NCBI RefSeq assembly: GCF_008795985.1
Contig: NZ_VMHP01000001.1
Span: 806,001 to 870,000, forward strand
Length of the DNA stretch: 64,000 nucleotides
Reading direction: 5' to 3'
DNA from: Marinobacter halotolerans
Lineage (GTDB): Bacteria; Pseudomonadota; Gammaproteobacteria; Pseudomonadales; Oleiphilaceae
The position numbers and the translations under genes were made by a program. This document shows, one piece after another, positions 28,700 to 38,553 of this stretch. The notes beneath the pieces are model-generated. The model did no database searches, was not told where the DNA came from, and saw nothing but the letters and a program-made list of their open reading frames with translations. Position 1 is the first letter of the stretch; the number at the start of each line of letters is the position of its first letter.

Positions 28700-29212
28700 T
28701 CAGTGCGTCTTTTCTGCACTGCCTTCGCCGTTTGCGCCAGCAGTTTCCTCCTGCTTGCGCTTCAGCGCCTGAGCGTAGATGGCGTCGAAGTTGACCGGCG
28801 CCAGCATTAATGCCGGGAAGCTGCCCTTGTTGGCCACTGCGTCGATGGCTTCACGAGCATAAGGGAACAGAATGTTGGGGCAGTAGGCACCCAGCATGTG
28901 GCCCAGCTGCTGACCCTCAACGCCTTTGATCATGAAAACGCCTGCCTGCTGGATTTCAACCAGGTAAGCCACTTTCTCGCCCATTTTGGCAGTCACCGTC
29001 AGTGAAAGAACGACTTCGTACTGACCTTCATCGTTCAACTTGGTGTGCGAGGTGTTCAGATCAAGATTGACCTGCGGCTTCCACTGTTCCTGAAAAACAG
29101 AAGGCGAATTGGGCGACTCGAACGACAGGTCTTTCAGGTAAATACGCTGAAGGGCAAACTGAGGTTGGTTCTGGTTTTCGTTGCCTGCTGCGGCCTGATC
29201 ATTTTCAGCCAT
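28700..29212 (-). CDS. secB: protein-export chaperone SecB
   Basis: A 170-residue Sec[20 protein letters not shown], the [11 protein letters not shown] strand and [33 protein letters not shown] are family signatures. SecB is a tetrameric cytoplasmic chaperone that keeps preproteins unfolded and hands them to SecA. I start at ATG 29212 ([10 protein letters not shown]) with AAAGG eight bases upstream; a TTG two codons earlier is weaker. It is 37 bases downstream of the yibN-like gene, on the same strand. The grxC gene normally between them in enteric bacteria and pseudomonads is missing here. Confidence 0.96.
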   Translation of the reverse strand: MAENDQAAAGNENQNQPQFALQRIYLKDLSFESPNSPSVFQEQWKPQVNLDLNTSHTKLNDEGQYEVVLSLTVTAKMGEKVAYLVEIQQAGVFMIKGVEGQQLGHMLGAYCPNILFPYAREAIDAVANKGSFPALMLAPVNFDAIYAQALKRKQEETAGANGEGSAEKTH

Positions 29213-29249
29213 GTTCAATACCTTTTGTGTTTGATTGCGCTGTGTTGGA

Positions 29250-29666
29250 TTATTTCTTCACCAAAGGCAGGTTGCTGCCCTTCCAATCGGCGATTCCGCC
29301 ATTGAGGCGAACAACATTGTTAAAGCCTTCTTCTTTCAATTGCTTGACGGCCATAGCAGAATGCTGCCCCATTTTGTCGGCAACGATAATCTGCTTGTCT
29401 TCATGCTTTTTCAGCTCACTGGCCCGGCTTTTAAGGCTGGCGAGCGGAATGTTAATGGCGCCGGTGATGCGACCTTCGGTAAAATCTTTCCGGTCGCGGA
29501 TATCGATCACGATGGCTTCATCGCGGTTGATAAGACTTACTGCCGCCTGCGCGGAAATTTTCTGGCCACCACGACGGGTCTCCAGAATGATCAGCGCAAT
29601 CAGCAGCGCCACAAACAGAGACACCAGAATATAATGATTAACCGCGAATTCGAACACCCGTTCCAT
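29250..29666 (-). CDS. yibN: YibN-type membrane-anchored rhodanese-fold protein
   Basis: A 138-residue protein: an N-terminal membrane helix ([19 protein letters not shown]) then a rhodanese fold ([51 protein letters not shown]). The active-site loop, normally C-x5 after the central strand, reads [11 protein letters not shown], so the usual catalytic cysteine is absent and sulfurtransferase activity is doubtful. Escherichia coli YibN is similarly atypical. AAGGTGG precedes the ATG. It is divergent from gpmI and upstream of secB, as in E. coli. Confidence 0.85.
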   Translation of the reverse strand: MERVFEFAVNHYILVSLFVALLIALIILETRRGGQKISAQAAVSLINRDEAIVIDIRDRKDFTEGRITGAINIPLASLKSRASELKKHEDKQIIVADKMGQHSAMAVKQLKEEGFNNVVRLNGGIADWKGSNLPLVKK

Positions 29667-29827
29667 GAAACCACCTTGCTGTAGAGTGCTGTAAAGGTAA
29701 AGTCAGGAGCGGGATTATACACATCCACGGTCAGTGACAGAAGGTGACAAAATTGGCCATGGAATGCGAATAAGTTTAAAATGTAGTAGTTTTACGAAAT
29801 TTATTGAATTCAATGATGGGATAAGTG

Positions 29828-31366
29828 ATGACTGCCACAAAGAAGCCGACCGCACTGATCATTCTTGATGGCTGGGGCCACCGGGACCCGGCAGAAGACA
29901 ATGCCATCAGCTCCGCCAACACACCCTGCTGGGACAGGCTCTGGCAGGACAATCCCAGAACTCTTATCAATACCTCTGGAAAGTACGTTGGCCTACCCGA
30001 AGGCCAAATGGGCAATTCCGAAGTTGGCCACATGAACCTTGGTGCCGGACGGATTGTCTATCAGAGCCTGACCCGGATCGACAAGGACCTGGAAGACGGC
30101 ACCTTTTCTGAGAACCCGGCCCTTTGCGCCGCTATCGACAAGGCGGTTCAGAGTGGCCGTGCGGTTCACCTGATGGGACTGCTGTCCCCAGGCGGTGTTC
30201 ACAGCCACGAAGACCATATTATGGCCGCCGCCGAAATGGCAGCGGCGCGAGGCGCAAAAGAAGTCTATATCCATGCCTTCCTCGACGGCCGGGATATGCC
30301 TCCGCGCAGCGCCCGGCCCTCCCTGGAAAAAGCCGCCGCCAAGCTGAAAAGCCTGGGCGTTGGCCGGGTAGCCACTATAGTTGGCCGCTACTTCGCCATG
30401 GACCGTGACAATCGCTGGGACCGGGTAGAGCAGGCCTACAACGCCATGACCCTTGGCGAGGCCGAGTTCACCGCAGACGACCCGGTTACCGCGCTGGATC
30501 AGGCCTACGAGCGTGGCGAGAACGACGAGTTCGTCAAAGCCACCCGCATCCAGGGCAGCGGCGGCACCATCAATGACGGCGACAGCGTGATCTTCATGAA
30601 CTTCCGTGCCGACCGGGCTCGGGAAATGACCCGCTGTTTTGTCGAGAAAGATTTCGACGGTTTTGAACGTCGCAAACACCCGGAACTGGCGGATTTCGTC
30701 ATGCTTACCGAGTACGCGGCGGATATCCACACCAGCTGTGCCTACCCGCCCGAACAGTTGTCCAACGGTCTGGGGGAATACGCGTCTAACCTGGGTAAAA
30801 CCCAGCTGCGGATTGCCGAAACCGAAAAATACGCCCACGTTACCTTCTTCTTTAACGGTGGCCTGGAAACGCCTTTCGAGGGAGAGGACCGCATTCTGGT
30901 GCCCTCACCCAAAGTAGCCACCTATGATCTGCAGCCGGAAATGAGTGCGCCGGAAGTGACCGACAAGCTCTGCGAAGCCATCAAGAGCGGCAAGTACGAT
31001 CTGGTTGTCTGCAACTACGCCAACGGCGACATGGTAGGCCACACCGGCAACATGGAAGCCGCCATCAAGGCCGCGGAATGCATTGACCAGTGCGTTGCGA
31101 AAATTACAGCGGCGCTTGAAGAAGTTGGCGGTGAAGCACTGATCACCGCCGACCACGGCAACTGTGAGCAGATGCAGGACCCGAATTCCGGCCAGGTACA
31201 TACCGCGCACACCATCGGCCCGGTACCGCTGATCTACGTGGGTCCGCGCAAGGTATCGCTGATCGACGACGGCAGCCTCAGCGATGTCGCCCCCAGCCTG
31301 CTTGCGATGATGGGTGTGGACCAACCCTCCGAGATGACCGGGCACAGCCTGGTACGCATCGGTTGA
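29828..31366 (+). CDS. gpmI: 2,3-bisphosphoglycerate-independent phosphoglycerate mutase GpmI
   Basis: A 512-residue alkaline-phosphatase-superfamily enzyme interconverting 3- and 2-phosphoglycerate with two metal ions (usually Mn). The phosphorylated serine is S64 in [17 protein letters not shown]. Other motifs are [26 protein letters not shown], and the metal-binding ADHGNCEQM near the C-terminus. I use the ATG at 29828, with GGGA seven bases upstream. It heads the gpmI-envC-ctpA-yibQ cluster, and its stop overlaps the envC start as TTGA. Confidence 0.96.
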   Translation: MTATKKPTALIILDGWGHRDPAEDNAISSANTPCWDRLWQDNPRTLINTSGKYVGLPEGQMGNSEVGHMNLGAGRIVYQSLTRIDKDLEDGTFSENPALCAAIDKAVQSGRAVHLMGLLSPGGVHSHEDHIMAAAEMAAARGAKEVYIHAFLDGRDMPPRSARPSLEKAAAKLKSLGVGRVATIVGRYFAMDRDNRWDRVEQAYNAMTLGEAEFTADDPVTALDQAYERGENDEFVKATRIQGSGGTINDGDSVIFMNFRADRAREMTRCFVEKDFDGFERRKHPELADFVMLTEYAADIHTSCAYPPEQLSNGLGEYASNLGKTQLRIAETEKYAHVTFFFNGGLETPFEGEDRILVPSPKVATYDLQPEMSAPEVTDKLCEAIKSGKYDLVVCNYANGDMVGHTGNMEAAIKAAECIDQCVAKITAALEEVGGEALITADHGNCEQMQDPNSGQVHTAHTIGPVPLIYVGPRKVSLIDDGSLSDVAPSLLAMMGVDQPSEMTGHSLVRIG

Positions 31367-32499
31367 TCCGCCTTCTGCTGCTGACCCTGGCACTACTTTA
31401 CAGTGCCTCGTCAGCACTGGCGGAACAACAGGTAACGCCTGGCCAGATTGAAGCGCTAAAGGAAGAAATAGCCGACATCGATGAATGGCTCGACGATGCC
31501 GAGGAAGACCGGTCATCGCTGGAGCGGCAGCTCGCTGATCTGGAAAAACGCATTGGCCGGCTTACCCGGGAACGCAGGGAACTTCGCCAGCAAGCCAGCC
31601 AGCAACAAAAGCGACTGGCGGAGTTGGACCAACAGGAAACAAAGCTGGTCCGCACTCTGGATAACCAGCGGCAAAGCCTGAAAAAACAGATCCGTGCCGC
31701 CTGGATGGAGGGCGACGCACCGGCCGTCAAGGTGCTGCTGAACGAGATCGACCCGGACAAGATCGCCCGCACCATGACCTACTACGAGTACCTCAGCCGC
31801 GACACGGTTGAGCGCCTGGAAGCCTTCTCTGCCAACCTGAAACAACTAAAAGCAACCCGCAAGGAAGTGCAGGAAGGCAGACAGAGACTTGCCCGACTGG
31901 AAGAAGACGTGGCGGACCGCCAGCAGAAGCTCGCGGCCAGCAAGGAACAACGTCAGCAGACACTCGCCTCTCTGAAAGCCGACATAAAAAGCCGGCTTAA
32001 CGAACGGGAACAGCTGGAAGCAGATCGCCAGAGGCTTGAAAAACTCTTGCGGGAGGTCGAACAGGCCATCGCCGACATACCCTCGCCAAACGAATCCGCG
32101 CCCTTCAAGTCACTTCGCAACAGCCTGCCCTGGCCGGCTAGCGGCAAGGTAACAAGCAACTTCGGGGATAGGTACGCTAAAGGCAAGCTGAGCCGCACCG
32201 GCATGCTGATCAACACCTCCGAGGCATCCGAGATCAAGGCCGTGCACTACGGGCGGGTGGTGTTCGCCAACTGGCTTCGCGGCTTCGGACTGATCACCAT
32301 TGTCGACCACGGTGACGGCTACATGACCCTTTATGGCCACAGCAGCAGCCTGTTCACCAGTCCCGGGGACTGGATTAATGCGGGCGAGGCCATTGCACTT
32401 GCCGGCCGCACCGGTGGCACCGACGAACCGGCCGTCTATTTTGAAATCCGTCACAAAGGTCAGCCCGTTAACCCCGCGCGCTGGCTCAGTGGTCGCTGA
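31363..32499 (+). CDS. envC: murein hydrolase activator EnvC (degenerate LytM domain)
   Basis: A 378-residue periplasmic protein: signal peptide (about residues 1-20), a long coiled coil (about 25-240) rich in E/K/R/Q heptads, and a C-terminal M23/LytM fold. The zinc-site histidine of active LytM enzymes is replaced in [12 protein letters not shown], so the domain is an activator, as in EnvC, which switches on amidases AmiA/AmiB at the division septum. The best start is TTG at 31363, overlapping the gpmI stop; no internal ATG keeps the whole signal peptide. Order after gpmI is conserved in gammaproteobacteria. Confidence 0.9.
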   Translation: MIRLLLLTLALLYSASSALAEQQVTPGQIEALKEEIADIDEWLDDAEEDRSSLERQLADLEKRIGRLTRERRELRQQASQQQKRLAELDQQETKLVRTLDNQRQSLKKQIRAAWMEGDAPAVKVLLNEIDPDKIARTMTYYEYLSRDTVERLEAFSANLKQLKATRKEVQEGRQRLARLEEDVADRQQKLAASKEQRQQTLASLKADIKSRLNEREQLEADRQRLEKLLREVEQAIADIPSPNESAPFKSLRNSLPWPASGKVTSNFGDRYAKGKLSRTGMLINTSEASEIKAVHYGRVVFANWLRGFGLITIVDHGDGYMTLYGHSSSLFTSPGDWINAGEAIALAGRTGGTDEPAVYFEIRHKGQPVNPARWLSGR

Positions 32500-32608
32500 A
32501 TCGGGCCTTCAGGATCCGCCGAAAGGCTGACAAATCAGCCTGATAACGCCATACTGTCGGACACTGCCTGGCAACGACCCAGCCACCGGAATAACACAGG
32601 ACATGTGA

Positions 32609-34078
32609 ATGAGACGGGTAAGACGTATTCAGCAAACTGCATCCTTTTGCGCATTCGCCCTAACCGCCTGCCTTGGCACCTTTGCCACCATGCCCGGCAT
32701 GGCCTTCGGTCAGCAGGCAGAGGAATCCGCGCAGGACCTGCTGGAAGGCATCAAAGCCGGTGAAAAGGTCGAGATAGAACTGCCCGATCCGGAGAAGCAG
32801 TTACCGCTGGATGATCTGCGAAAGTTTGCCGAAGTGTTCGGCCGGATCAAGGATGCCTACGTCGAGGAAGTCGGTGACCAGAAGCTCCTGGAAAGCGCGA
32901 TCAAAGGCATGCTTTCAGATCTGGACCCCCACTCCACCTACCTGACGCCCAAGGACTACGAGAGGCTGGAAGAAAGCACCTCCGGCGAATTCGGCGGCCT
33001 GGGCATTGAAGTAGGCATGGAAGATGGCTTTGTAAAAGTGATTTCGCCCATTGACGATACCCCGGCCCAGAAGGCCGGCGTCAAGGCTGGCGATCTGATC
33101 GTCAAACTCGGGGACCAGCCGGTCAAAGGCATGTCACTGGAAGAGGCAGTCAAAGTGATGCGCGGCAAGCCGGGCACCACCCTGACACTGACCATCATCC
33201 GAGAAGGCGAGTCCGGACCGATCGAGATCGAAGTGGAGCGCGCCGTCATCAAGGTAGCCAGCGTCAAATCCCGGATGATCGAGAACGGCTACGGCTATGT
33301 CCGTATTACCCAGTTCCAGGCAGACACTGGCTCCCAGTTCAGCGATGCATTGGAGTCTCTCGAAAAGAAACATGGCAGCTCACTGGACGGCCTGGTCATT
33401 GACCTGCGCAACAACCCAGGCGGCATTCTACAGGCCGCCGTGGAAGCGTCCGACGCACTGCTTTCAGAGGGGCTGATTGTCTACACCGAGGGCCGAATCC
33501 AGAGTTCGCGCCTGCGCTTCAATGCCAATGCCGGCGAGATCATGCCGGAGACACCGATTGTTGTTCTGATCAACGGTGGATCTGCTTCCGCATCGGAAAT
33601 CATGGCAGGCGCACTACAGGATCAGGAACGTGCCGTTATCATGGGTACCCAGTCGTTCGGCAAGGGCAGTGTACAGACCGTCATACCCCTGGATGAAACC
33701 CATGCCATCAAGCTTACAACGGCGCGCTACTACACGCCGGACGGGCGATCTATCCAGGCCAAGGGCATCAGCCCGGACATCGAGGTAAAGCCGGCGGAAC
33801 TGACTGAGCTGGAAGGCCAGTCCTTTTTCACCGAGGCGGATCTTGCTGGACATCTTGAAGGCCAGAACGAGGAAAAGGGAAAGCCGAAAACGACCGAGAG
33901 CGACGGGCAAAAGCCCGCGAAACAATCGACGGAAGAAAAAGGCGACCAGTCCATGTCTCCGGTTGAACGGGACTACCAGCTTCGTTCCGCACTCAATCTT
34001 TTGAAGGGCCTGAATATTCTCAAAAAGCGCGGTGTGTCCCAGCAGAGCAGCACTTCCACAGAGGAAAGCGCGAATTGA
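32609..34078 (+). CDS. ctpA: S41 C-terminal processing peptidase CtpA
   Basis: A 489-residue secreted serine protease. After a signal peptide it has the CTP N-terminal region (FAEVFGRIKDAYVEEV..GMLSDLDPHSTYL), a PDZ domain (about 115-190, FGGLGIEVGMEDGF..VKVISPIDDTPAQKAGVKAGD) and the S41 core with S327 in GSASASEIMAG and K352 in FGKGSVQT. A charged low-complexity tail (about 420-460) follows. CtpA trims periplasmic proteins and cell-wall hydrolase regulators, in pseudomonads with the partner LbcA. Clustering with envC and yibQ fits a cell-wall role. Confidence 0.95.
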   Translation: MRRVRRIQQTASFCAFALTACLGTFATMPGMAFGQQAEESAQDLLEGIKAGEKVEIELPDPEKQLPLDDLRKFAEVFGRIKDAYVEEVGDQKLLESAIKGMLSDLDPHSTYLTPKDYERLEESTSGEFGGLGIEVGMEDGFVKVISPIDDTPAQKAGVKAGDLIVKLGDQPVKGMSLEEAVKVMRGKPGTTLTLTIIREGESGPIEIEVERAVIKVASVKSRMIENGYGYVRITQFQADTGSQFSDALESLEKKHGSSLDGLVIDLRNNPGGILQAAVEASDALLSEGLIVYTEGRIQSSRLRFNANAGEIMPETPIVVLINGGSASASEIMAGALQDQERAVIMGTQSFGKGSVQTVIPLDETHAIKLTTARYYTPDGRSIQAKGISPDIEVKPAELTELEGQSFFTEADLAGHLEGQNEEKGKPKTTESDGQKPAKQSTEEKGDQSMSPVERDYQLRSALNLLKGLNILKKRGVSQQSSTSTEESAN

Positions 34079-34893
34079 GAACAATCACTGCGCTAATAGC
34101 AGGCGCATTGCTGTCTATGGCGGCGCAGGCTGAGGCCCCTGCCTCAACCCAGCGCCAGGTGCCGCCCACTATCGCCATCATTATTGATGACATGGGGCAT
34201 AACCGTGTTGAAGGCGAGCGCCTGATTGCTCTCGAGCAGCCCCTGACACTGGCCTTTTTGCCCTATCGGCGCCACACCTCGTTTCTTGCGGAAAAGGCGC
34301 ATAAACAGCACAAAGAAATCATGCTCCATGCGCCGATGGCCAATACCCGGCGGTTAGCGCTTGGGCCCGGTGGGCTCGATGAGGGTATGAACCAGAGCGA
34401 CATCACCCTGACGCTGCGACGCGCGCTGAAATCCATTCCCCACGTCCAGGGTGTGAACAACCACATGGGCAGCCTGTTGACCCAGAAGCTGAAGACCATG
34501 GACTGGGTGATGGGCGAGATTAACCAGTATCCTCTGTACTTCGTCGACAGCCGGACCATTGCCTCGTCGGTTGCTGGCGATGTTGCCGCCGCCTACCGTA
34601 TTCCAACTTTGTCCCGGGATGTATTCCTGGATCATGAACAGACGGAGGAATACGTGCACAAGCAGTTCCAGCGGCTGATTGAGACAGCAAAAGAGAACGG
34701 CAGCGCCATCGGCATAGGCCACCCCCACACGGTGACCGTGGACTACCTGGGAAAGCATCTACCGATGCTGGATCAGCAGGGCGTGGCAATTGCCACCGTC
34801 AGCGGGCTATGGGCCATCCGTAATGGCAACATGCGGATGTTTGCAGAAGGTGAGAAGCGGGCTATCAGGCCGGCATTAGCAAAGCAGGAATAA
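34075..34893 (+). CDS. yibQ: divergent polysaccharide deacetylase family protein (YibQ)
   Basis: A 272-residue exported protein of the YibQ (DUF610) family. After a signal peptide (ALIAGALLSMAAQAEA) comes IAIIIDDMGHN, LTLAFLPYRRHTSFLAEKAHKQHKEIMLHAPM, and VNNHMGSLLTQ, matching a NodB-like polysaccharide deacetylase fold with retained D-D and histidines. The start is TTG at 34075, overlapping the ctpA stop as TTGA, the same arrangement as gpmI/envC. Function unproven, probably envelope polysaccharide processing. Confidence 0.88.
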   Translation: MRTITALIAGALLSMAAQAEAPASTQRQVPPTIAIIIDDMGHNRVEGERLIALEQPLTLAFLPYRRHTSFLAEKAHKQHKEIMLHAPMANTRRLALGPGGLDEGMNQSDITLTLRRALKSIPHVQGVNNHMGSLLTQKLKTMDWVMGEINQYPLYFVDSRTIASSVAGDVAAAYRIPTLSRDVFLDHEQTEEYVHKQFQRLIETAKENGSAIGIGHPHTVTVDYLGKHLPMLDQQGVAIATVSGLWAIRNGNMRMFAEGEKRAIRPALAKQE

Positions 34894-34897
34894 AGAC

Positions 34898-34976
34898 GTC
34901 GGGTTTCGCTTTGCTCTACCCGACCTACGAAAAGCCGAAAACCCGTAGGTCGGATTAGCCAAAGGCGTAATCCGAC
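34898..34976. repeat. REP-like composite of palindromes between yibQ and hisF
   Basis: Two hairpins sit between convergent genes. GTCGGGT (34898-34904) pairs with ACCCGAC (34918-34924), and GTCGGATTA (34949-34957, allowing the preceding GTAG) pairs with TAATCCGAC (34968-34976). In addition GACCTAC (34922-34928) pairs with GTAGGTC (34945-34951). The second unit resembles the short dispersed GTAGGTCGGATTA..TAATCCGAC palindromes seen in many proteobacterial genomes. It probably also ends transcription from both sides. Confidence 0.55.
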
Positions 34977-34982
34977 AAGCGT

Positions 34983-35756
34983 TCAATCCCGAACAACGAT
35001 CCCTTGAGCCTTCATAAACGCTTTCGCCTCAGGAATCGTGTGCTGCCCGAAATGGAAAATTGAAGCCGCCAGCACCGCATCAGCGCCGCCTTCGGTCACG
35101 CCATCCGCAAGATGCTGAAGCTCACCCACACCACCTGAAGCAATAACCGGCACGGACACCGCGTCACTGATCGCCCGGGTCAGTCCGAGGTCAAATCCGA
35201 TCTTGGTGCCGTCACGATCCATACTTGTCAGAAGCAGTTCACCGGCCCCCATGGCGGTCATCTTGCGAGCCCACTCAACGGCGTCCAGCCCTGTGGGTTT
35301 ACGACCACCGTGGGTAAAAATCTCCCATCTGGGCTGCTCTCCTTCCGCACTGACACGCTTGGCATCAATGGCAACCACAATGCACTGGCTACCGAAGCGA
35401 TCGGCGGCTTCACGGACGAATTCCGGATTGAACACCGCAGCCGTGTTGATGGACACCTTATCGGCACCCGCGTTCAGCAGCTTACGGATATCCTCAACGG
35501 TTCGTACACCACCGCCCACCGTCAGCGGAATAAAGACTTCAGCTGCCATTCGCTCAACGGTTTCGTAGGTGGTATCGCGGCTTTCATGGCTCGCGGTGAT
35601 ATCCAGAAAGGTAATTTCGTCAGCGCCCTGCTCGTTGTACTTGCGAGCCACCTCAACCGGGTCGCCGGCATCACGGATATCAACGAAGTTGACGCCTTTC
35701 ACCACGCGCCCTTTGTCGACGTCCAGACAGGGGATAATGCGTTTTGCCAGAGCCAT
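34983..35756 (-). CDS. hisF: imidazole glycerol phosphate synthase cyclase subunit HisF
   Basis: A 257-residue TIM barrel. It has [18 protein letters not shown], the phosphate-binding [10 protein letters not shown] and [13 protein letters not shown] loops, and catalytic aspartates in CLDVD and in [15 protein letters not shown]. With HisH it forms imidazole glycerol phosphate and AICAR from PRFAR and ammonia. Last gene of the hisB-H-A-F cluster, separated from hisA by 8 bases. Confidence 0.97.
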   Translation of the reverse strand: MALAKRIIPCLDVDKGRVVKGVNFVDIRDAGDPVEVARKYNEQGADEITFLDITASHESRDTTYETVERMAAEVFIPLTVGGGVRTVEDIRKLLNAGADKVSINTAAVFNPEFVREAADRFGSQCIVVAIDAKRVSAEGEQPRWEIFTHGGRKPTGLDAVEWARKMTAMGAGELLLTSMDRDGTKIGFDLGLTRAISDAVSVPVIASGGVGELQHLADGVTEGGADAVLAASIFHFGQHTIPEAKAFMKAQGIVVRD

Positions 35757-35764
35757 AACGTGTC

Positions 35765-36502
35765 TTATCCTTTCAGGCTGTCACAGAAGGCCTGGGCCTC
35801 GCTGACATCCAGGGTACCTTCGTAGATGGCGCGTCCGGTAATAGCGCCAAGAATGCCCTGATCAGCCACGGTAGCCAGCTGTTTGAGGTCATCCATATTG
35901 GTTACGCCGCCGGAGGCGATCACCGGGATGCCGCCCTCTTTTGCCAGCGCGGCGGTGGCTTCAACGTTCACTCCCTGCATCATGCCATCACGGCTGATAT
36001 CGGTATAAACGATGGCTTCTACGCCGTCATTGGCAAAGCGTTTTGCCAGGTCGGTCGCCATGACTTCCGAGACTTCCGCCCAGCCATCGGTTGCTACGCG
36101 GCCGTCTTTCGCGTCGAGACCAACAATAATGTGGCCCGGGAAACGCTTGCACATCTCGGTGACGAACTCCGGCTCTTTCACCGCCTTGGTGCCGATAATC
36201 ACCCACTGTACACCCGCCTCCAGATAGGCTTCGATGGTTTCCGCCGAGCGGATGCCACCGCCGATCTGGATGGGCAGATCGGGGTATTTGCGGGCAATGG
36301 CGCGAACAATCTCACCGTTCACCGGCTCACCGGCAAAGGCGCCGTTCAGGTCCACCAGGTGCAGGCGGCGAGCGCCGGCCTCGACCCAGCGGGTGGCCAT
36401 ATCAACGGGATCATCACCGAACACGGTGGAGTCGTCCATGCGGCCCTGGCGCAGTCTTACGCACTTGCCGTCTTTGAGGTCTATGGCCGGGATAATCAGC
36501 AT
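35765..36502 (-). CDS. hisA: phosphoribosylformimino-AICAR-phosphate isomerase HisA
   Basis: A 245-residue TIM barrel opening [21 protein letters not shown] with catalytic D8 and a second aspartate in [15 protein letters not shown]. It isomerises ProFAR to PRFAR, the substrate of HisFH. Its ATG overlaps the hisH stop by 7 bases. Confidence 0.97.
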   Translation of the reverse strand: MLIIPAIDLKDGKCVRLRQGRMDDSTVFGDDPVDMATRWVEAGARRLHLVDLNGAFAGEPVNGEIVRAIARKYPDLPIQIGGGIRSAETIEAYLEAGVQWVIIGTKAVKEPEFVTEMCKRFPGHIIVGLDAKDGRVATDGWAEVSEVMATDLAKRFANDGVEAIVYTDISRDGMMQGVNVEATAALAKEGGIPVIASGGVTNMDDLKQLATVADQGILGAITGRAIYEGTLDVSEAQAFCDSLKG

Positions 36503-37137
36503 TTTCCAGTCCAGTTGGTGAAGTTTTTCAGTAATTGCAGCCCCGCCCGTGCGCTTTTTTCCGGGTGGAACTGCACCGCAAAGATGTTGTCTCTTGCCAC
36601 TGCTGCCGCCAGGTCGACACCGTAATGGGTACGGCCGGCAATATCGGGATTGCCCTCGGCCTCGGCGTAATAGCTGTGGACAAAATAGAAACGGTCGCCG
36701 TCCGGGATGTCCTGCCAGAGGGGGTGATCCATGGTCCGGTGGACTTCATTCCAGCCCATGTGGGGTACTTTCAGCCGCTGGCCGTTTTCCGTGAGGCCAT
36801 CACCGAAAAAGCGGACCTCCGACTGGAACAGATCAATGCAGTCCACCCAGCCGTTTTCCTCACTGCGGGACATCAGGGCCTGCATGCCCACGCAGATGCC
36901 CAGAAGGGGCCGGTCAACCGACACTTCCCTCACCAACCGGTCAATTTCCAGGCGCCGGATTTCGGCCATACAGTCCCGGATAGCGCCTACGCCGGGCAGT
37001 ATCACCCGGTCCGCACTGCGGATCTGATCAGCATTGTCAGTGACCAGCACGCGGGTGCCCGGTGCGACGTGCTCCACCGCTTTACTCACGGAATGAAGGT
37101 TACCCATGCCGTAGTCGATAATGGCAACGGTTTTCAT
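36496..37137 (-). CDS. hisH: imidazole glycerol phosphate synthase glutaminase subunit HisH
   Basis: A 213-residue class I glutamine amidotransferase. Nucleophile cysteine is in [12 protein letters not shown], and the His-Glu pair is in [14 protein letters not shown]. It supplies ammonia to HisF. It lies 50 bases downstream of hisB and overlaps hisA. Confidence 0.96.
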   Translation of the reverse strand: MKTVAIIDYGMGNLHSVSKAVEHVAPGTRVLVTDNADQIRSADRVILPGVGAIRDCMAEIRRLEIDRLVREVSVDRPLLGICVGMQALMSRSEENGWVDCIDLFQSEVRFFGDGLTENGQRLKVPHMGWNEVHRTMDHPLWQDIPDGDRFYFVHSYYAEAEGNPDIAGRTHYGVDLAAAVARDNIFAVQFHPEKSARAGLQLLKNFTNWTGKC

Positions 37138-37187
37138 GTGAAGAGAGATTTCCTGAATCGGGAGTCTTATTGAAAATCCGGGGCCGC

Positions 37188-37781
37188 TTACAGCGACCCC
37201 TTGGTGGACGGGGTAATCCCCGCCATGCGCTCGTCCATTTCAATGGCCATGCGCAGGGCGCGCCCGAAGGCCTTGAACACGGTTTCAATCTGATGGTGGG
37301 TATTCTTACCCTTCAGGTTGTCGATGTGCAGGGTAACCATGGAATGATTCACAAAGCCCTGGAAGAACTCCGCAAACAGATCCACATCAAAACCACCCAC
37401 AGCACCACGGGTGTAGGGCACGTCCATCAGCAGGCCGGGGCGGCCGGACAGATCAATCACCACACGGGAGAGCGCTTCATCCAGCGGCACATAAGCGTGC
37501 CCGTAGCGGCGGATGCCCTTCTTGTCACCGACCGCCTGCTTGAAAGCCTGCCCCAGGGTAATGCCGATGTCCTCCACCGTGTGGTGGTCATCGATGTGCA
37601 GATCACCTTTGGAAACAATGTTCAGATCCACCAGACCATGACGGGCGATCTGGTCCATCATGTGTTCCAGGAAAGGCACACCCGTATCAAACGAGGACTT
37701 GCCGGTACCATCAAGATCGATCTCGACGGTGATCTGTGTCTCCAGGGTATTTCGTTCTACCCGAGCCTTGCGTTCGGCCAT
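37188..37781 (-). CDS. hisB: imidazoleglycerol-phosphate dehydratase HisB
   Basis: A 197-residue monofunctional dehydratase. Metal-binding histidine motifs are present: [38 protein letters not shown] and [18 protein letters not shown]. It dehydrates imidazole glycerol phosphate in histidine synthesis. The ATG at 37781 has GGGAG five bases upstream; a TTG four codons earlier would consume that site. It is not fused to a phosphatase, unlike enteric HisB. First gene of the four-gene cluster. Confidence 0.96.
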   Translation of the reverse strand: MAERKARVERNTLETQITVEIDLDGTGKSSFDTGVPFLEHMMDQIARHGLVDLNIVSKGDLHIDDHHTVEDIGITLGQAFKQAVGDKKGIRRYGHAYVPLDEALSRVVIDLSGRPGLLMDVPYTRGAVGGFDVDLFAEFFQGFVNHSMVTLHIDNLKGKNTHHQIETVFKAFGRALRMAIEMDERMAGITPSTKGSL

Positions 37782-37829
37782 GGGGGCTCCCAATTATCAG
37801 TTGGCAAATGCCGTAAAATACAGCGCCAT

Positions 37830-37835
37830 ATTATA
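37830..37835 (-). promoter_or_regulatory. likely -10 element of the hisBHAF operon
   Basis: TATAAT on the minus strand, in GGTATAATATGGCG, 49 bases before the hisB start. No good -35 is seen at 16-18 bases. The 108-base gap to the SRPBCC gene holds nothing else obvious. Confidence 0.45.
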
Positions 37836-37889
37836 CCTTTTAAGAATCCCCGCGTCCCGCAATGGTCTCAATCGTCTTGATAGCCGGCC

Positions 37890-38351
37890 TCAGAACGCCT
37901 TTTTCAGGTTCTTCATATAGGTGTCGACCAGGCTATTGAACTCGTGTTTGACCACGGGGCTGATCGCCAGTTTAAGCATGCCTGGCAGGGGCACCGTCAG
38001 CTCTGCGCTGGTGTGGAACTTGACCTCGGTCGCGTTGTCGCCTTTGGCCTTTAGCGTCCAGTATCCGCTAACAACACCGTTGCCCTCGCCCTTTACCGGC
38101 TCCCAGGTGATCTTGCCTTTCTCTTTGTCGGGGTAGTATTTGCAGGCATACACCGACTGGATAGCGTGCTTGTCCACACCGACCTTTTCCATTTCCCAGC
38201 GATAGGTGTTGTCACCAAGATCCACCAGTTTGTGGACTTTCGGAAAATGGCTGACGGATTTGGGCACGTCCGCCAGCAGATCAAAGGCCTCGTCGTAGCT
38301 GGCGGGCAGTTCGAGTTCACGATTAAGCTCAATGGAGATGGTAATTGCCAC
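37890..38351 (-). CDS. SRPBCC (START-like) domain protein
   Basis: A 153-residue single-domain protein of the polyketide cyclase/SRPBCC superfamily. It begins ITISIELNRELELPASYDEAFDLLADVPKSVSHFPKV, the usual first strand and two short helices, and ends with a long C-terminal helix (ISPVVKHEFNSLVDTYMKNLKKAF). The start is GTG at 38351, with GAGG eight bases upstream. Such proteins bind hydrophobic ligands; no ligand can be named. It is divergent from asmA, across a 202-base gap in which I see a GTGCACGTGCAC palindrome (about 38388-38399) and nothing else clear. Confidence 0.75.
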   Translation of the reverse strand: MAITISIELNRELELPASYDEAFDLLADVPKSVSHFPKVHKLVDLGDNTYRWEMEKVGVDKHAIQSVYACKYYPDKEKGKITWEPVKGEGNGVVSGYWTLKAKGDNATEVKFHTSAELTVPLPGMLKLAISPVVKHEFNSLVDTYMKNLKKAF

Positions 38352-38553
38352 AGTCTTTTCCTCTTATCATTGTTGGTCGCGCACTCCGTGCACGTGCACG
38401 CTTTTGTCTTGTTCTGGAATCTGTCGTCTATTTTGGCTGATCACTAACGTATTGTCATACCTGCGGCCTTTTATTTTGTTACCCCTGAGTTATCCTTGAT
38501 CCCATACTTCCGTCCTTCCGGCGGAAAGGAAACAACGAAAGGACGCCAGAACC

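Noticed and set aside
34081..34130. Internal ATG start for yibQ (34117)
   Set aside because: It removes most of the signal peptide; the TTG that overlaps the ctpA stop preserves it.
38388..38399. GTGCACGTGCAC palindrome as an operator
   Set aside because: Short, GC-alternating, not repeated elsewhere in the window, and its position relative to either promoter is unclear; mentioned only with the SRPBCC gene.
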